DNA of 6,455 nt from Actinomycetota bacterium. Lineage in GTDB: Bacteria; Actinomycetota; Thermoleophilia; Solirubrobacterales; 70-9. The stretch spans positions 1 through 6,455 of the forward strand of contig JAFDWD010000942.1 in NCBI GenBank assembly GCA_018268695.1, read 5' to 3'. Position numbers and translations under genes: made by a program. This document shows, in pieces, positions 1 through 5,706 of this stretch. Below the pieces are notes generated by a model. The model saw only the letters and a list, made by a program, of their open reading frames with translations, was not told where the DNA came from and made no database searches. Position 1 is the stretch's first letter. Every line of letters starts with the position of its first letter.

Positions 1-300
1 CAGGCGAAGGCGGACGAAGGCTCCCTCCGGCGCGAGGCGGTCCATCGAAGCTGCGGCAGCGCGGCCGCCGCACTCGACTGGCGCTTCAGGGCGCACGTCC
101 TCGGGCGTATCGATGCCGATGAGACGAACGTAGAGGAGGTCGCCGGCGGCGAGCCGGACGCGCAGGGTGTCACCGTCGACGGCGTACTCGATTCGGCCGG
201 ACCTGAGGTGCTCGCCATCGGCTTCGGCTTCGGCGCGGCCGCCGCATGCGACCACGGCGAGAGCTACCGAGGCAACCGCGACGGACAGGAGCGCCCGCAT
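1..300 (-). CDS. Thermonuclease (SNase-like) lipoprotein, C-terminus cut by window edge
   Basis: The first 100 residues of a secreted, probably membrane-anchored, staphylococcal-nuclease-like protein that would cut DNA or RNA using calcium. Residues 1-18 form a signal peptide and V-V-A-C at 16-19 is a lipobox, so Cys19 should be lipidated. The SNase fold begins near residue 36. The segment VDGDTLRV (41-48) carries Asp44, which matches the calcium ligand Asp21 of the S. aureus enzyme. VRLIGIDTPE (58-67) supplies the equivalents of Arg35 (Arg59), Asp40 (Asp64) and Glu43 (Glu67). The second catalytic arginine (Arg87 in S. aureus) would lie beyond base 1 and cannot be checked. The ATG overlaps the stop of the upstream gene by one base (TGATG), so the two are probably translationally coupled. 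AAGGGG lies 9 bases before the ATG. Nucleases of this family are common on plasmids and conjugative elements. The identification is strong from the motifs; the biological role is inferred. Confidence 0.9.
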   Translation of the reverse strand, partial: MRALLSVAVASVALAVVACGGRAEAEADGEHLRSGRIEYAVDGDTLRVRLAAGDLLYVRLIGIDTPEDVRPEAPVECGGRAAAASMDRLAPEGAFVRLRL

Positions 301-1019
301 CAGCAGGCGCCCCTTGAATGCTTTGCGATCTCTCCTGCCGCCCAGTCTGCGGCAGCCGCCAGCACCTCGCCGTGGCAGGGACCCGGCGCGCACCAGCATC
401 CGAGCGTCTTGCCCTTCAACGCCGCCAGCTTCTCCAGCGGGACCTCGCCGGCCCGGATGCGCTTCCAGAGATCGCTTCGGTAGGACTCGATCGCTTCCTC
501 CACCGAGTTCGCCTTGGTCACCGTCGCCAGATCGCTGGGCTTATGGGAAAACGGATTGCTCCACTCTCCGCTCTCTCCACTCTCCGGATCCTTGCCCCTG
601 CCGATATAGACGTCGTAGCTCTCGCGCATGCAGTGGACCACCTTCGTCTCCACATCGTGCCGGACCCTCGGCTCGTCCACCGACTCGCAAATCCAGTCGC
701 GCACTTCGCTGGCTTCGATTGCGCTCTCGACCCAGCTGACGCCTCGGTGACGGCGCCGCCGCTGGCGCTCGACGCCGGCGACGATGACCGGATCGCCGAC
801 TTCCCGGTGCGCGCACCTGACTGGTAGGTCCTCCTCCTGGTCCGCGCCGAGCCGGCCGATGACATAGACGTCTTTGACGACCGGGTTGCTTGCCGGCCCG
901 CTCTCGGTCACAACTTTGAACAAGCAGACCCGCACGCCTCTACTCGTCTTGTCGAGTTCCGGCGTAGCGCTCACTCGCCCGATCACTTCCGCTCTGGCTT
1001 CGGATTTCAACTCGGTCAT
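300..1019 (-). CDS. SSB-like OB-fold joined to a DUF4326 domain
   Basis: A 239-residue two-part protein. Residues about 8-106 read like a single-stranded-DNA-binding OB-fold: VIGRVSATPELDKTSRG (12-28) parallels the start of SSB, where a strand is followed by D-P-E-x-R-x-T-x-x-G. It continues with the strand KDVYVIGR (49-56), then VGDPVIVAGVERQRR (74-88), where SSB has K-G-x-x-V-x-V-E-G-R-L. Residues about 126-228 are a DUF4326 domain: VVHCMRESYDVYIGRG (127-142), NPF (155-157), EEAIESYRSDL (174-184) and the signature LGCWCAPGPCHGEVL (206-220), with Cys/His residues that could bind metal or form an active site. DUF4326 has no settled function as far as I know. There is no acidic SSB tail. AAAGGAG sits 8 bases before the ATG at 1019. 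The stop overlaps the thermonuclease start. The terminator after ssb implies a separate promoter or read-through. The DUF4326 call is strong; the OB-fold call is good but from pattern alone. Confidence 0.85.
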   Translation of the reverse strand: MTELKSEARAEVIGRVSATPELDKTSRGVRVCLFKVVTESGPASNPVVKDVYVIGRLGADQEEDLPVRCAHREVGDPVIVAGVERQRRRRHRGVSWVESAIEASEVRDWICESVDEPRVRHDVETKVVHCMRESYDVYIGRGKDPESGESGEWSNPFSHKPSDLATVTKANSVEEAIESYRSDLWKRIRAGEVPLEKLAALKGKTLGCWCAPGPCHGEVLAAAADWAAGEIAKHSRGAC

Positions 1020-1053
1020 CGCGATGGCTCCTTTCGCTCGCCCGCGAGGGCTT

Positions 1054-1178
1054 GTGCTTACTTGCCACCGAGCAAGCCCGGGATAGGCGACGCGCGCACC
1101 GAGCGAAGCGAGGGGAAGGGAGCGAAGCGACCTTGCGCGCGGTGCCGCCCGGGCTACGATCGATCAGCAAGTGAGCAC
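1054..1178 (-). promoter_or_regulatory. Structured leader of the OB-DUF4326 gene, closed by a 12-bp inverted repeat
   Basis: Bases 1054-1065 (GTGCTTACTTGC) and 1167-1178 (GCAAGTGAGCAC) are complementary at 11 of 12 positions, with a C/A mismatch in the minus-strand RNA. The 101 bases between them hold further nested pairs: AGCCCGGG with CCCGGGCT, and CGCGCGCA with TGCGCGCG. The inner loop contains two copies of GCGAAGCG (1103-1110 and 1122-1129). Between the leader and the Shine-Dalgarno sequence is a further small GCCC-TCGC-GGGC hairpin. No open frame of coding quality runs through it. It may control translation or start of transcription of the next gene; no promoter boxes can be assigned with confidence. 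Confidence 0.5.
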
Positions 1179-1237
1179 GTCCCTCCGTTGTCCTGGGGCC
1201 AGCGGCCGCTCCGCCGAAGCTCCGGCTGCGTGACCAC

Positions 1238-1273
1238 AAAAAAGACCCGGCGCCGCGAAGCGCCGGGCCCTTT
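1238..1273 (-). terminator. Intrinsic terminator after ssb
   Basis: On the minus strand the stem CCCGGCGC / GCGCCGGG (8 bp, extended by a G-T and a G-C pair) encloses the loop TTCGCG and is followed by TCTTTTTT. An A-rich run before the stem can pair with part of the U tract. It lies about 15 bases after the ssb stop. This is a textbook Rho-independent terminator, and the only hairpin in the window with a true U tract. Confidence 0.92.
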
Positions 1274-1287
1274 GCCTCCGAGTCGGC

Positions 1288-1746
1288 TCAGAACGGAATC
1301 GGCTCCTCTTCCTCCGCCTTCGCCTCGGCCTCCGCGGCGTCGTCGCTGTGGGAGTCTGCGGACAGCTCCTCCTGTGCGCCTTGGTCGCTTTTCTCGCCCT
1401 CCGGTTTCGGACCGAGAAACTGGACGGTGTTGGCGATGATCTGCACGGCCTGGCGGTTTTTGCCGCTACCGTCTTTGACTTCCCACTCGCGCCAGTCGAG
1501 CCGGCCTTCGATCGCGATCGGTCGGCCTTTGGACAGGTACTTCGCGCAGTTCTCGGCGTGGACTCCGAACACGATCACGTCGAAATAGTTCGGCTTGTCC
1601 TTCCACTCGCCGGTGTTGCCGTCCTTGCGGCGGCTATTGACGGCGAGCCGCAGTTCTGCGATGGCGGTTCCGCCCTCCGTGTGCCTCATCTCCGGGTCGC
1701 GGGTGAGGTTGCCGGTGAGGACGACGACGTTGACGTTGCTAGCCAT
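1288..1746 (-). CDS. ssb: Single-stranded DNA-binding protein
   Basis: A 152-residue SSB that would bind and protect single-stranded DNA as a tetramer during replication, repair or conjugation of the element. The OB-fold covers residues 1-111: NVVVLTGNLTRDPEMRHTEGG (6-26 region), the strand NYFDVIVFG (53-61), then CAKYLSKGRPIAIEGRLDWREW (67-88 region) and the final strand VQIIANTVQFLG (101-112). A flexible, acidic tail (113-144) ends in EEEEPIPF (145-152), the conserved tip that docks partner proteins such as DNA polymerase subunits, RecO and PriA. Length and layout are typical of bacterial SSBs. AGGAGG ends 5 bases before the ATG at 1746, a strong start signal. The gene is followed by an intrinsic terminator and preceded by a structured leader. 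Whether it is the host's only SSB or an extra copy carried by a mobile element cannot be told here; a lone ssb next to a non-chromosomal-type ParB favours the latter. Confidence 0.97.
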   Translation of the reverse strand: MASNVNVVVLTGNLTRDPEMRHTEGGTAIAELRLAVNSRRKDGNTGEWKDKPNYFDVIVFGVHAENCAKYLSKGRPIAIEGRLDWREWEVKDGSGKNRQAVQIIANTVQFLGPKPEGEKSDQGAQEELSADSHSDDAAEAEAKAEEEEPIPF

Positions 1747-1759
1747 GATTGCCTCCTAA

Positions 1760-1894
1760 CGAGGTGGTTCGATTGACGAACCCAGGTAGGGCGCGCGACC
1801 GACTGCCCCGAGCGAGCCGAAGGCGAGGGAGCCCCAGAGGGGCCGAGGGGCGGGCGGCGTGTGCCACCCTGCGGTGAGGAAACGGGCCACCTCG
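1760..1894 (-). promoter_or_regulatory. Structured leader of ssb, closed by an 8-bp inverted repeat
   Basis: CGAGGTGG (1760-1767) and CCACCTCG (1887-1894) are perfect inverted copies, and the 3' arm in the RNA ends 3 bases before the GGAGG of ssb. Inside are GGTTCG-ATTGA-CGAACC (1766-1782, sharing two bases with the closing stem, so the two helices compete slightly), GCCCC-AGA-GGGGC (1831-1843), an outer GCCCC/GGGGC pair (1805-1809 with 1847-1851) and GCC-GAA-GGC (1816-1824). Pairing next to the ribosome site could make ssb translation depend on folding or on a bound protein. Autoregulation by SSB would be one inference. No promoter could be assigned. Confidence 0.45.
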
Positions 1895-1915
1895 CCGGGG
1901 GCAACACCTGACTCG

Positions 1916-3037
1916 CTACGACGCCGGCACATCTCCGGTGGACCAACGCAAGCCGTAGTGACACTTGATCGCGCGGCCGTAGTCGAGGTCGACGATTTCG
2001 ATCGGCAGCTCATCGGCTTCGTCGCGACCGATGCGGACCGCTGCCTCCTCCCCATCGGTCAGAGCGCTCATGAACCCGAGCGCACTTGCGGCATCGGAAT
2101 AATCGGGCCGTAGCCGAACCCGTCCCGCTCCGAGCCCCGTAACTGCCACCCACTGGCAAATCGAATCCGGGTACTCGAGACAGACCTTCAGCGAGTGGCC
2201 CTCGGGGGTCGCGTCCTCCGGCCGAACCCGGTGAGCGCCCGCGAGGTCGGATAGGGCTATTGCCCTTTCCCGGGCGCGATCAGGCGATGAGGGCGGCTCC
2301 GGGATAGACTCGACGAGCACGTTTCTGAGCCGCCCTGCTTCGGCAGCCGTCACCGCCAGTGCGGCGATCGATCGCTCCTTCGCGCTCGCCCGGATCGCTT
2401 TCGCGACCGCTTCCTCTTCCGCTGGCGCCCACGCGGTTGGTGCCGGCGTTATTCCCGTGACTGAATGCGGCTCGAAGCCGTAACCGGTCTCGTGCCCGAT
2501 CACCGTGGCGAAGTAGCCAGAATCGTCACCGGCGAAGCTCCGATATCTCGTTACCGTGACGGTGTAGGTGTTGCGAACGAGGTGATCCTTAGCGTCGTGG
2601 CCGCCGCCTACGGGCTCATTCCCGTTGCTGGCGCTCGCGGCCTGGCCTTTCGTGCCCTCGGCCGGACCGCGGCAGCAGCCCGAACTTCGTTCCGGTCCGT
2701 CGACGAGGCCGTCGAGAGTCCGCGCGTGGGCGTCGAGGGTCCGGGCATGTTGCCGCAGGGTCTTCGCGTCCGGGACGCCGCGCGAACCGTCGCCGGCTTC
2801 CTCGAGCTCGGCGACGACTCGATCGCAGACCGGCGACCGACGGCCAAACCGAGCGACGAAGTAACGCAGCCGTCCTAGCGCCTCTCCGACGATGTCAGCA
2901 CGCCGAAGCGGATCATCGACGCAGGCTGCGAAAGCCAAGGTGACGCCGACGCCGCGGGCGATTTCGGCCGCCAAGGTGGGGACTCGGCCGTGGAGAAGCA
3001 GGTTGATGGCGATGGGATCAAGGCCATTGACGTCCAT
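1916..3037 (-). CDS. Unknown protein, 373 residues, three-part layout
   Basis: I do not recognise this protein. The reading frame is open throughout with GC-rich third positions, and GGAGG stands 7 bases before the ATG at 3037. Residues 1-80 are mostly helical and resemble a compact helical domain (alternating leucines in DPIAINLLLHGRV, EALGRLRYFVARF). Residues 93-112 hold a tandem heptad, HARTLDA then HARTLDG, likely a short coiled coil. Residues 113-152 are glycine, serine and alanine rich and probably a disordered linker. From 153 a beta-rich part begins (NTYTVTVTRYRSF, DSGYFATVIGHETGYG), followed by an alanine- and glutamate-rich helix (205-240). A second mixed domain covers about 280-365 (LKVCLEYP, QWVAVTGLGAGRVRLRPDY, ELPIEIVDLDYGRAIKCHYG). 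There is no signal peptide, membrane segment or catalytic motif that I can name. It sits between the 73-residue gene and ssb and is probably co-transcribed with parB, so an accessory maintenance role is possible but unproven. Confidence 0.8.
   Translation of the reverse strand: MDVNGLDPIAINLLLHGRVPTLAAEIARGVGVTLAFAACVDDPLRRADIVGEALGRLRYFVARFGRRSPVCDRVVAELEEAGDGSRGVPDAKTLRQHARTLDAHARTLDGLVDGPERSSGCCRGPAEGTKGQAASASNGNEPVGGGHDAKDHLVRNTYTVTVTRYRSFAGDDSGYFATVIGHETGYGFEPHSVTGITPAPTAWAPAEEEAVAKAIRASAKERSIAALAVTAAEAGRLRNVLVESIPEPPSSPDRARERAIALSDLAGAHRVRPEDATPEGHSLKVCLEYPDSICQWVAVTGLGAGRVRLRPDYSDAASALGFMSALTDGEEAAVRIGRDEADELPIEIVDLDYGRAIKCHYGLRWSTGDVPAS
2711..2752 (-). repeat. Two-copy 21-bp imperfect tandem repeat inside the 373-residue gene
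   Basis: Units 2711-2731 and 2732-2752 match at 15 of 21 positions and encode the successive heptads of the HARTLD repeat. The repeat keeps the frame, so it changes coiled-coil length rather than breaking the gene. Confidence 0.6.
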
Positions 3038-3060
3038 CGTGGGACCTCCAAATTTGATGA

Positions 3061-3092
3061 ACGCGCTGGCCGCCGGGACGGGCCCAGCGCGT
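3061..3092 (-). promoter_or_regulatory. 9-bp hairpin ahead of the 373-residue gene
   Basis: ACGCGCTGG (3061-3069) and CCAGCGCGT (3084-3092) are perfect inverted copies around a 14-base loop. The hairpin lies 28 bases after the stop of the 73-residue gene and about 15 bases before the GGAGG of the next gene. No U tract follows on the minus strand, so it is not a standard terminator. It may stabilise the transcript, or act as an operator. Confidence 0.5.
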
Positions 3093-3119
3093 GGGTCAGT
3101 AGCGGAAACGGGTGGTCGA

Positions 3120-3341
3120 CTACCGCCGCGCCAGTTGGTTCTTGACCTCGCGGACTTCGCGACGCCGCTCCGCCGGATCGGACTTCTCCAGCTTCTTCAT
3201 GCGGTCGATTTCGGCGTCGGCGTCACCGAAGGTCTGCGGGGGCGAGAAGCTGGTCCCGGTTTGCGTTGCCAGCCAGCGGAGATAACGAAGCTGTCGATCG
3301 GTAGGTGGGTCGTGCGGGGACCGAAACCTTGGCGTCGTCAT
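3120..3341 (-). CDS. Small T-x-x-Q-x-x-Y-L protein, 73 residues (DUF3072-like)
   Basis: A small soluble protein whose core, PPTDRQLRYLRWLATQTG (12-29) followed by a P-Q-T (35-37) and EIDRMKKL (44-51), has the form seen in small actinobacterial proteins of the DUF3072 type: a T-x-x-Q-x-x-Y-L-x-x-L-A helix, a short extended part, then an A-x-x-E-I-x-x-L helix. The C-terminus (52-73) is highly charged (AERRREVREVKNQLARR) and could touch nucleic acid. No enzyme motif is present and the function is unknown. I chose the ATG at 3341 because GAAGGAG lies 8 bases before it; the frame stays open to 3467, but that stretch is the duplicated leader. The gene follows parB and shares its leader type, so it is likely expressed under similar control. 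Confidence is high for a gene and moderate for the family name. Confidence 0.75.
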   Translation of the reverse strand: MTTPRFRSPHDPPTDRQLRYLRWLATQTGTSFSPPQTFGDADAEIDRMKKLEKSDPAERRREVREVKNQLARR

Positions 3342-3349
3342 GGCAGAAA

Positions 3350-3356
3350 CTCCTTC
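3350..3356 (-). promoter_or_regulatory. Ribosome binding site deciding the 73-residue start
   Basis: GAAGGAG with an 8-base spacer to the ATG at 3341. This places translation start after the structured leader and argues against the upstream in-frame ATG at 3467. Confidence 0.75.
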
Positions 3357-3440
3357 GCTGTTGGTGCTCCCGCCCGCTGCGAGAGCCGATGCCCCCGAGC
3401 CGCACGCGAAGCGTGCGAAAATCCGGGGGCGGCGAGCGCG
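3350..3440 (-). repeat. Leader copy A: duplicated hairpin-plus-RBS element
   Basis: This stretch is a close copy of 5017-5108. The core hairpin is CGCACGC-GAA-GCGTGCG (3401-3417), followed by AAAATCCGGGGG (3418-3429), which is identical in both copies. CCCCC (3392-3396) pairs with GGGGG (3425-3429), and GCCG (3385-3388) with CGGC (3430-3433). Similarity runs on through the CCAACAGC segment to the AAGGAG ribosome site and stops near the ATG. Relative to copy B there are about six substitutions and a one-base gap in the 66-base hairpin part, plus small indels before the ribosome site. Confidence 0.8.
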
Positions 3441-3454
3441 GTCATGACTGTGAT

Positions 3455-3480
3455 GAGGGCCGCCCATGAAGGCGACCCTC
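3455..3480 (-). terminator. Hairpin just after parB, possible weak terminator
   Basis: In the minus-strand RNA GAGGG-U-CGCC pairs with GGCG-G-CCCUC (10 bp with one U-G pair) around a 6-base loop, 14 bases after the parB stop. No U tract follows, so it may be a Rho-type pause, an RNA-stability element or a partial terminator rather than a complete stop. Confidence 0.4.
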
Positions 3481-3493
3481 GGATGTCAGCTCG

Positions 3494-5008
3494 CTACTCG
3501 GGCTTCCGGGTACGGTGCGGCCGGACCTCCTTGATCTCCGTCGCCAGGAGCTTTTCGATCTCGCCAGCGACGGGCGTGCGCCAGCCGATGTAGTCCCCGT
3601 TCGGCACCTCCTCAGCGTCGGTGAGGATCCCGGCCAGCAGCGCTTCGGCGAGAACCTCGATCACCTCCAACGGGTCGTTGGTCCCGAGCGCCCGGCGCAG
3701 CAGCTCGGTGGTGCTCTGCGCTTCGTCGGCGTAGGTGACCTTTTCGCGCCTGCCGCCATTTTTCAGAGGCTTGACCTCGAGGTCCTGCAACTGGTCGGAG
3801 ACGAGGCGGAGGCCACGTCCGGCAAGCTTCGGGTTGTCGGAGATCAGCTGGACCGCGACCGCTCGCGAGCGCGCGAGCGCGTACTTCTTGCGCCGGGCGG
3901 CAGTTCGCTTTTTCAGCAGCGCCCGTTTCAGGGCGTCGTTGAAGCTGCGGGCGATTGCCCTGCGCTTTCTCTTCCTGGCCTGCGGAGTTTCCTCGCCGAT
4001 CTGCTTCTGCTGTTCGCGGATCTTCTTCTGCTCGTCCTTGCGCTTGGCCTTCTCCTCCTCCTCGGCTCTGGCACGAGCCGCGATTTCCTTCTCGCGGCAC
4101 TCAAGGGCGCGCTCGACGAGATCCGCGGCAAAGGCAATGTCGGTGACGTGGCCGTACGTGGTGCTGTAGCGGCGGCGATCAGACTGGTACTCGACCAGGC
4201 AGCCGTGAGCGCGTGCCGCGTCGACCTCGGCCTCGCCGAACCGGATGGTCGGGTCCTGGTGCTGCCGATAGCTCGGTTCGACTGCGTTGATGCGCTCCAC
4301 AAGCTGGGAACGCTTCGCTTTGTCTTTGACGACCTCGCTGAGCTGGAAGCCGCGGATGCTGATCATCGTTGGGCCGTTTTTGACCTCAGCCTCGCCGGCA
4401 GCCGAGAACAGTTCACCGAACCGCTCGTTGAAGGCGTTGCCGGAGACCTCGCTGCGCTTGGCCACCTCGCAGATCAGCGCGGCGATCTCCGGCGAAACCG
4501 CGGCGATCTTCCGGAGCTTCGGCTCTGCCGAAATCGGAACGTCGCCGGCGCCGATGTAGCGCTGGACCTCCTCGGGGAGCTCGAGCAGGCGAAGGCGCTC
4601 GCCGACCCACGCTTTCGTCTTTCCTGCGCGCGCCGCGATCTGCGTGTTCGAGGTGAGCCCGAACTCCTCGGCGAAGGCCTTCAGGTCACGCGCGGTCTCG
4701 ATCGGGTTGAGGTCGACTCGGTGGTGGTTCTCGATGAACGCCTCGGCCCGGGGGCTCCCGGTGCTGAGCGCGACAGGAACCTTCTTGCGGCCGGCGATCT
4801 TGGCCGCCCTCCAGCGTCGCTCGCCGGCGACAAGCTCGAAGCGCCCCTTCTCTTTCTGACGGACGCGCAGAGGCTGGACGACGCCGTCGACTTCGATCGT
4901 TTTGGCCAGCTGAGCAAGCCCGGCCTCGTCGAAGTGCTGACGCGCATTGGACCCCGGGTCGATCTTGTCGATGTCGACTTCCGGCGTGCGGATCTCGGTG
5001 GTGGGCAT
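3494..5008 (-). CDS. parB: ParB/Spo0J-family DNA partition protein, long form (504 residues)
   Basis: A ParB-family protein, expected to load on a parS site, bind CTP and help segregate or regulate the replicon. The N-terminal ParB/Srx domain spans about residues 11-104: IDKIDPGSNARQHFDEAGL (13-31), GVVQPLRVR (42-50), GERRWRAAK (62-70, the CTP-binding motif) and IENHHRVDLNPIE (92-104, the second conserved ParB box). A KorB-like helix-turn-helix follows (about 117-145: TSNTQIAARAGKTKAWVGERLRL). Chromosomal ParBs are about 300 residues; this one adds a middle region (200-300), a highly charged predicted coiled coil (303-341, rich in E, K, R and Q), a basic stretch (344-376) and a C-terminal domain to 504. 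AAGGAGG ends 8 bases before the ATG at 5008; the open frame to 5131 is leader sequence. No ParA is adjacent: the upstream neighbour is a winged-helix protein. It could instead be a ParB-type regulator without a partition role. Confidence 0.93.
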   Translation of the reverse strand: MPTTEIRTPEVDIDKIDPGSNARQHFDEAGLAQLAKTIEVDGVVQPLRVRQKEKGRFELVAGERRWRAAKIAGRKKVPVALSTGSPRAEAFIENHHRVDLNPIETARDLKAFAEEFGLTSNTQIAARAGKTKAWVGERLRLLELPEEVQRYIGAGDVPISAEPKLRKIAAVSPEIAALICEVAKRSEVSGNAFNERFGELFSAAGEAEVKNGPTMISIRGFQLSEVVKDKAKRSQLVERINAVEPSYRQHQDPTIRFGEAEVDAARAHGCLVEYQSDRRRYSTTYGHVTDIAFAADLVERALECREKEIAARARAEEEEKAKRKDEQKKIREQQKQIGEETPQARKRKRRAIARSFNDALKRALLKKRTAARRKKYALARSRAVAVQLISDNPKLAGRGLRLVSDQLQDLEVKPLKNGGRREKVTYADEAQSTTELLRRALGTNDPLEVIEVLAEALLAGILTDAEEVPNGDYIGWRTPVAGEIEKLLATEIKEVRPHRTRKPE

Positions 5009-5016
5009 GGACTTTG

Positions 5017-5023
5017 CCTCCTT
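5017..5023 (-). promoter_or_regulatory. Ribosome binding site deciding the parB start
   Basis: AAGGAGG with an 8-base spacer to the ATG at 5008. This places the start of ParB at MPTTEIRTPEVD, which fits where ParB-family proteins normally begin, shortly before the first conserved strand. Confidence 0.85.
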
Positions 5024-5108
5024 GCTGTTGGCCCCGCCCGATGCGGGAGCCGGTGCCCCCGGACCGCACGCGCAGCGTGCGAAAATCCGGGGGCCGGCGA
5101 GCGCATCG
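5017..5108 (-). repeat. Leader copy B: long hairpin-plus-RBS element before parB
   Basis: It fills the gap between the winged-helix stop and parB. From outside in: CGATGCG (5039-5045) pairs with CGCATCG (5102-5108); an internal loop; GCCGG (5049-5053) with CCGGC (5094-5098); CCCCCGGA (5056-5063) with TCCGGGGG (5086-5093); then the inner hairpin CGCACGC-GCA-GCGTGCG (5065-5081). That is 27 pairs in one rod, beginning 3 bases after the preceding stop codon. Copy A (3350-3440) is weaker in its outer pairs. It may be an RNA leader, a transcript-processing site or a DNA operator bound by ParB or the winged-helix protein. Confidence 0.8.
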
Positions 5109-5111
5109 ACG

Positions 5112-5690
5112 CTAGGCTCCCCGCTCGGCATCCGCCGCCGATGAGATCCAATCCGGGTCGAGCCGGTCCCAGAACTTGTAGCCGACGCCCCAAACGTTGA
5201 CGACGATGCCGTGTACGCCGGCGCGTTGGAACTTCAGGCGCAGCCGGCTCGCGTGGCTGTCGAGGGTCCGGGTCTTCGTGTCGGCGTCGTGGCCCCAAAC
5301 CGACTTGAGGAGCTGTGCCTTCGTCCAAACGCGTTCGGGGTCTTGGGCGAGCGCGATCAGCAGCGCGAACTCCTTCTGCGCGAGGCGAATCTGCCGATCT
5401 TCGACGCCGACCCGACGCGCGGCAGCGTCGATGACGATCTGGCCGCGGATCAGCTTCTCGACGGTCTTGGGGGCAACCGGAAGCGTGGTTTGCGAGCCGC
5501 TGTTGAGGTCGCCGCGGCAGGCGTGCTTCCAAGTCGGGTCGTCGTGGCGGCGAACGCGAACTTCCCAGTTGCCGTACTCGCTGAGGCGCGCTTCGAGCTC
5601 GCCAGCCTGGGTTTCCACCGCGACTTTCGTGAAGCGGCCCGGGTCAAACTGCGGCTCCAGCGCCGGTCGCTCTTTCACCAATGAGGCCAT
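5112..5690 (-). CDS. Winged-helix DNA-binding protein, PhoB/OmpR type without receiver domain
   Basis: A 192-residue protein whose C-terminal part (about 83-175) is a PhoB/OmpR-type winged helix: GQIVIDAAARRVGVEDRQIRL (83-103) forms the leading sheet, KEFALLIALAQDPERVWTKAQLLKSVWG (106-133) the first helices, RTLDSHASRLRLKF (141-154) the recognition helix and VVNVWGVGYKFWD (163-175) the closing wing. Family proteins usually begin with a phosphate-accepting receiver domain; here residues 1-80 are too short and lack the acidic pocket and phospho-Asp, so it is not a normal two-component regulator. The N-terminus (GELEARLSEYGNWEVRVRRHDDPTWKHACRGDL) is unrecognised. GGAGG stands 7 bases before the ATG at 5690; the open frame to 5849 is a hairpin leader. 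It lies directly before parB and may regulate it or bind the partition region; that is inference. Confidence 0.88.
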   Translation of the reverse strand: MASLVKERPALEPQFDPGRFTKVAVETQAGELEARLSEYGNWEVRVRRHDDPTWKHACRGDLNSGSQTTLPVAPKTVEKLIRGQIVIDAAARRVGVEDRQIRLAQKEFALLIALAQDPERVWTKAQLLKSVWGHDADTKTRTLDSHASRLRLKFQRAGVHGIVVNVWGVGYKFWDRLDPDWISSAADAERGA

Positions 5691-5697
5691 TTGGGCA

Positions 5698-5702
5698 CCT
5701 CC
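5698..5702 (-). promoter_or_regulatory. Ribosome binding site deciding the winged-helix start
   Basis: GGAGG with a 7-base spacer to the ATG at 5690. It begins 4 bases after the end of the 14-bp closing stem, so stem formation would leave it just free or partly hindered. Confidence 0.75.
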
Positions 5703-5706
5703 GAGA

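Noticed and set aside
167..739. Plus-strand open frames over the nuclease and OB-DUF4326 genes
   Set aside because: They are antisense shadows with proline/serine/arginine-rich translations; the minus-strand frames carry recognised domains.
3342..5111. Canonical chromosomal parS (TGTTTCACGTGAAACA type)
   Set aside because: No such 16-mer was seen. The flanking hairpins are a different sequence and only speculative binding sites.
5009..5131. N-terminal extension of ParB from an ATG at 5131, with a peptide (GPRIFARCACG) resembling that upstream of the 73-residue protein
   Set aside because: The likeness is at the nucleotide level: the other minus-strand frames of the two leaders also look alike, indels change the frame, and both true starts have ribosome sites after the leader.
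3515..5200. Long plus-strand open frame opposite parB
   Set aside because: It is a GC-rich antisense shadow of parB, leucine/aspartate/arginine-rich, without domain motifs.
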